Below, one piece after another: positions 63,661-64,000 of a stretch of DNA of 64,000 nt. Below the pieces are notes generated by a model, which was not told where the DNA came from, searched no databases, and saw only the letters and a list, made by a program, of their open reading frames with translations. This DNA comes from Mytilus edulis. Lineage: Eukaryota; Mollusca; Bivalvia; Mytilida; Mytilidae. Within the stretch, counting starts at the first letter, position 1; each line of letters starts with the position of its first letter. The DNA lies in assembly GCF_963676685.1 (NCBI RefSeq), contig NC_092356.1:49191601-49255600 (forward strand), written 5' to 3'. A program made the translations under genes and the position numbers.

Positions 63661-64000
63661 ATGTTAATTTTTGTCAACATTTCGTTAATATGCCTTTTCT
63701 CGGATGGAATAAATAACATTGATTAGTGAATGAAAATATGTGTATAGTATGTTGGTTGTTGCTGTTCAGTTGCAAAATGAATTTAATCTTTCTTATGTGG
63801 ATTTTTTTGGTCAGTATGATCCATTTAACTTATTTGTTTATGATCTATTAAATGGAATGGTTCTGTCAATAGTTTTCTCATGTTAACCTAAATGATCTAT
63901 AATATATATATTTATACAAGATATTTATTCTTAGATGGTATGTACCAAAAAAGGCATTTAGGTTAAAAATAATTGCAATGTTTAGTGTATAGGTCTTTCA

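Overview
The window is nuclear DNA from an animal. It is AT-rich, its genes are split by GT-AG introns, and most of it is dispersed repeats. The repeat families (mobile elements ending in GCTCACCTGG or GCGGTCGTATAAA, the 'GCCAATGAGACAACT' family, and 5'-truncated retroelement 3' ends) together with the lectin and LU-domain genes suggest a marine bivalve, most likely a Mytilus-type mussel. The taxon is an inference from remembered repeat motifs. No bacterial operon, CRISPR array, tRNA or rRNA was found.

Five protein-coding genes can be supported by exon-by-exon reading with matching splice phases. (1) A C-type lectin lies on the minus strand at about 7.7-10.3 kb, with a possible signal-peptide exon near 12.7 kb. 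(2) PIGA, the catalytic subunit of the GPI-N-acetylglucosaminyltransferase, lies on the minus strand at 18.5-35.1 kb. It can be assembled completely from 12 coding exons (490 codons plus stop), including a 38-nt start exon. (3, 4) Two tandem plus-strand paralogues at 40.3-45.3 and 53.4-55.2 kb encode secreted, probably GPI-anchored, LU (Ly6/uPAR-like) proteins. (5) GABARAP (Atg8 family) lies on the plus strand at 58.2-62.1 kb with a long 3' UTR.

The left 7 kb holds no intact gene. It contains an irregular array of a short 'CATTGTAGCCG' motif and two decayed retroelement coding fragments. PIGA introns carry several repeat families, some as matched pairs elsewhere in the window: direct 1.1-kb copies at 11.4 and 20.2 kb, inverted 1-1.3-kb copies at 22.9 and 41.6 kb, and inverted 1.7-1.9-kb copies at 15.4 and 50.1 kb. 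The stretch 45-50 kb holds a palindrome, a 19-bp tandem array and a large 59-bp minisatellite.

The points most worth following are: a PIGA exon whose 3' part and splice donor are repeated four times in tandem; a PIGA C-terminus ending in KEEL, a KDEL-type signal on the tail expected in the ER lumen; a 13-bp motif shared just upstream of both LU genes; a 134-bp triplicate upstream of the first LU gene; and a minisatellite open in several frames. PIGA starts GPI synthesis and the two neighbouring LU proteins look like GPI clients. I read that as coincidence unless synteny shows otherwise.
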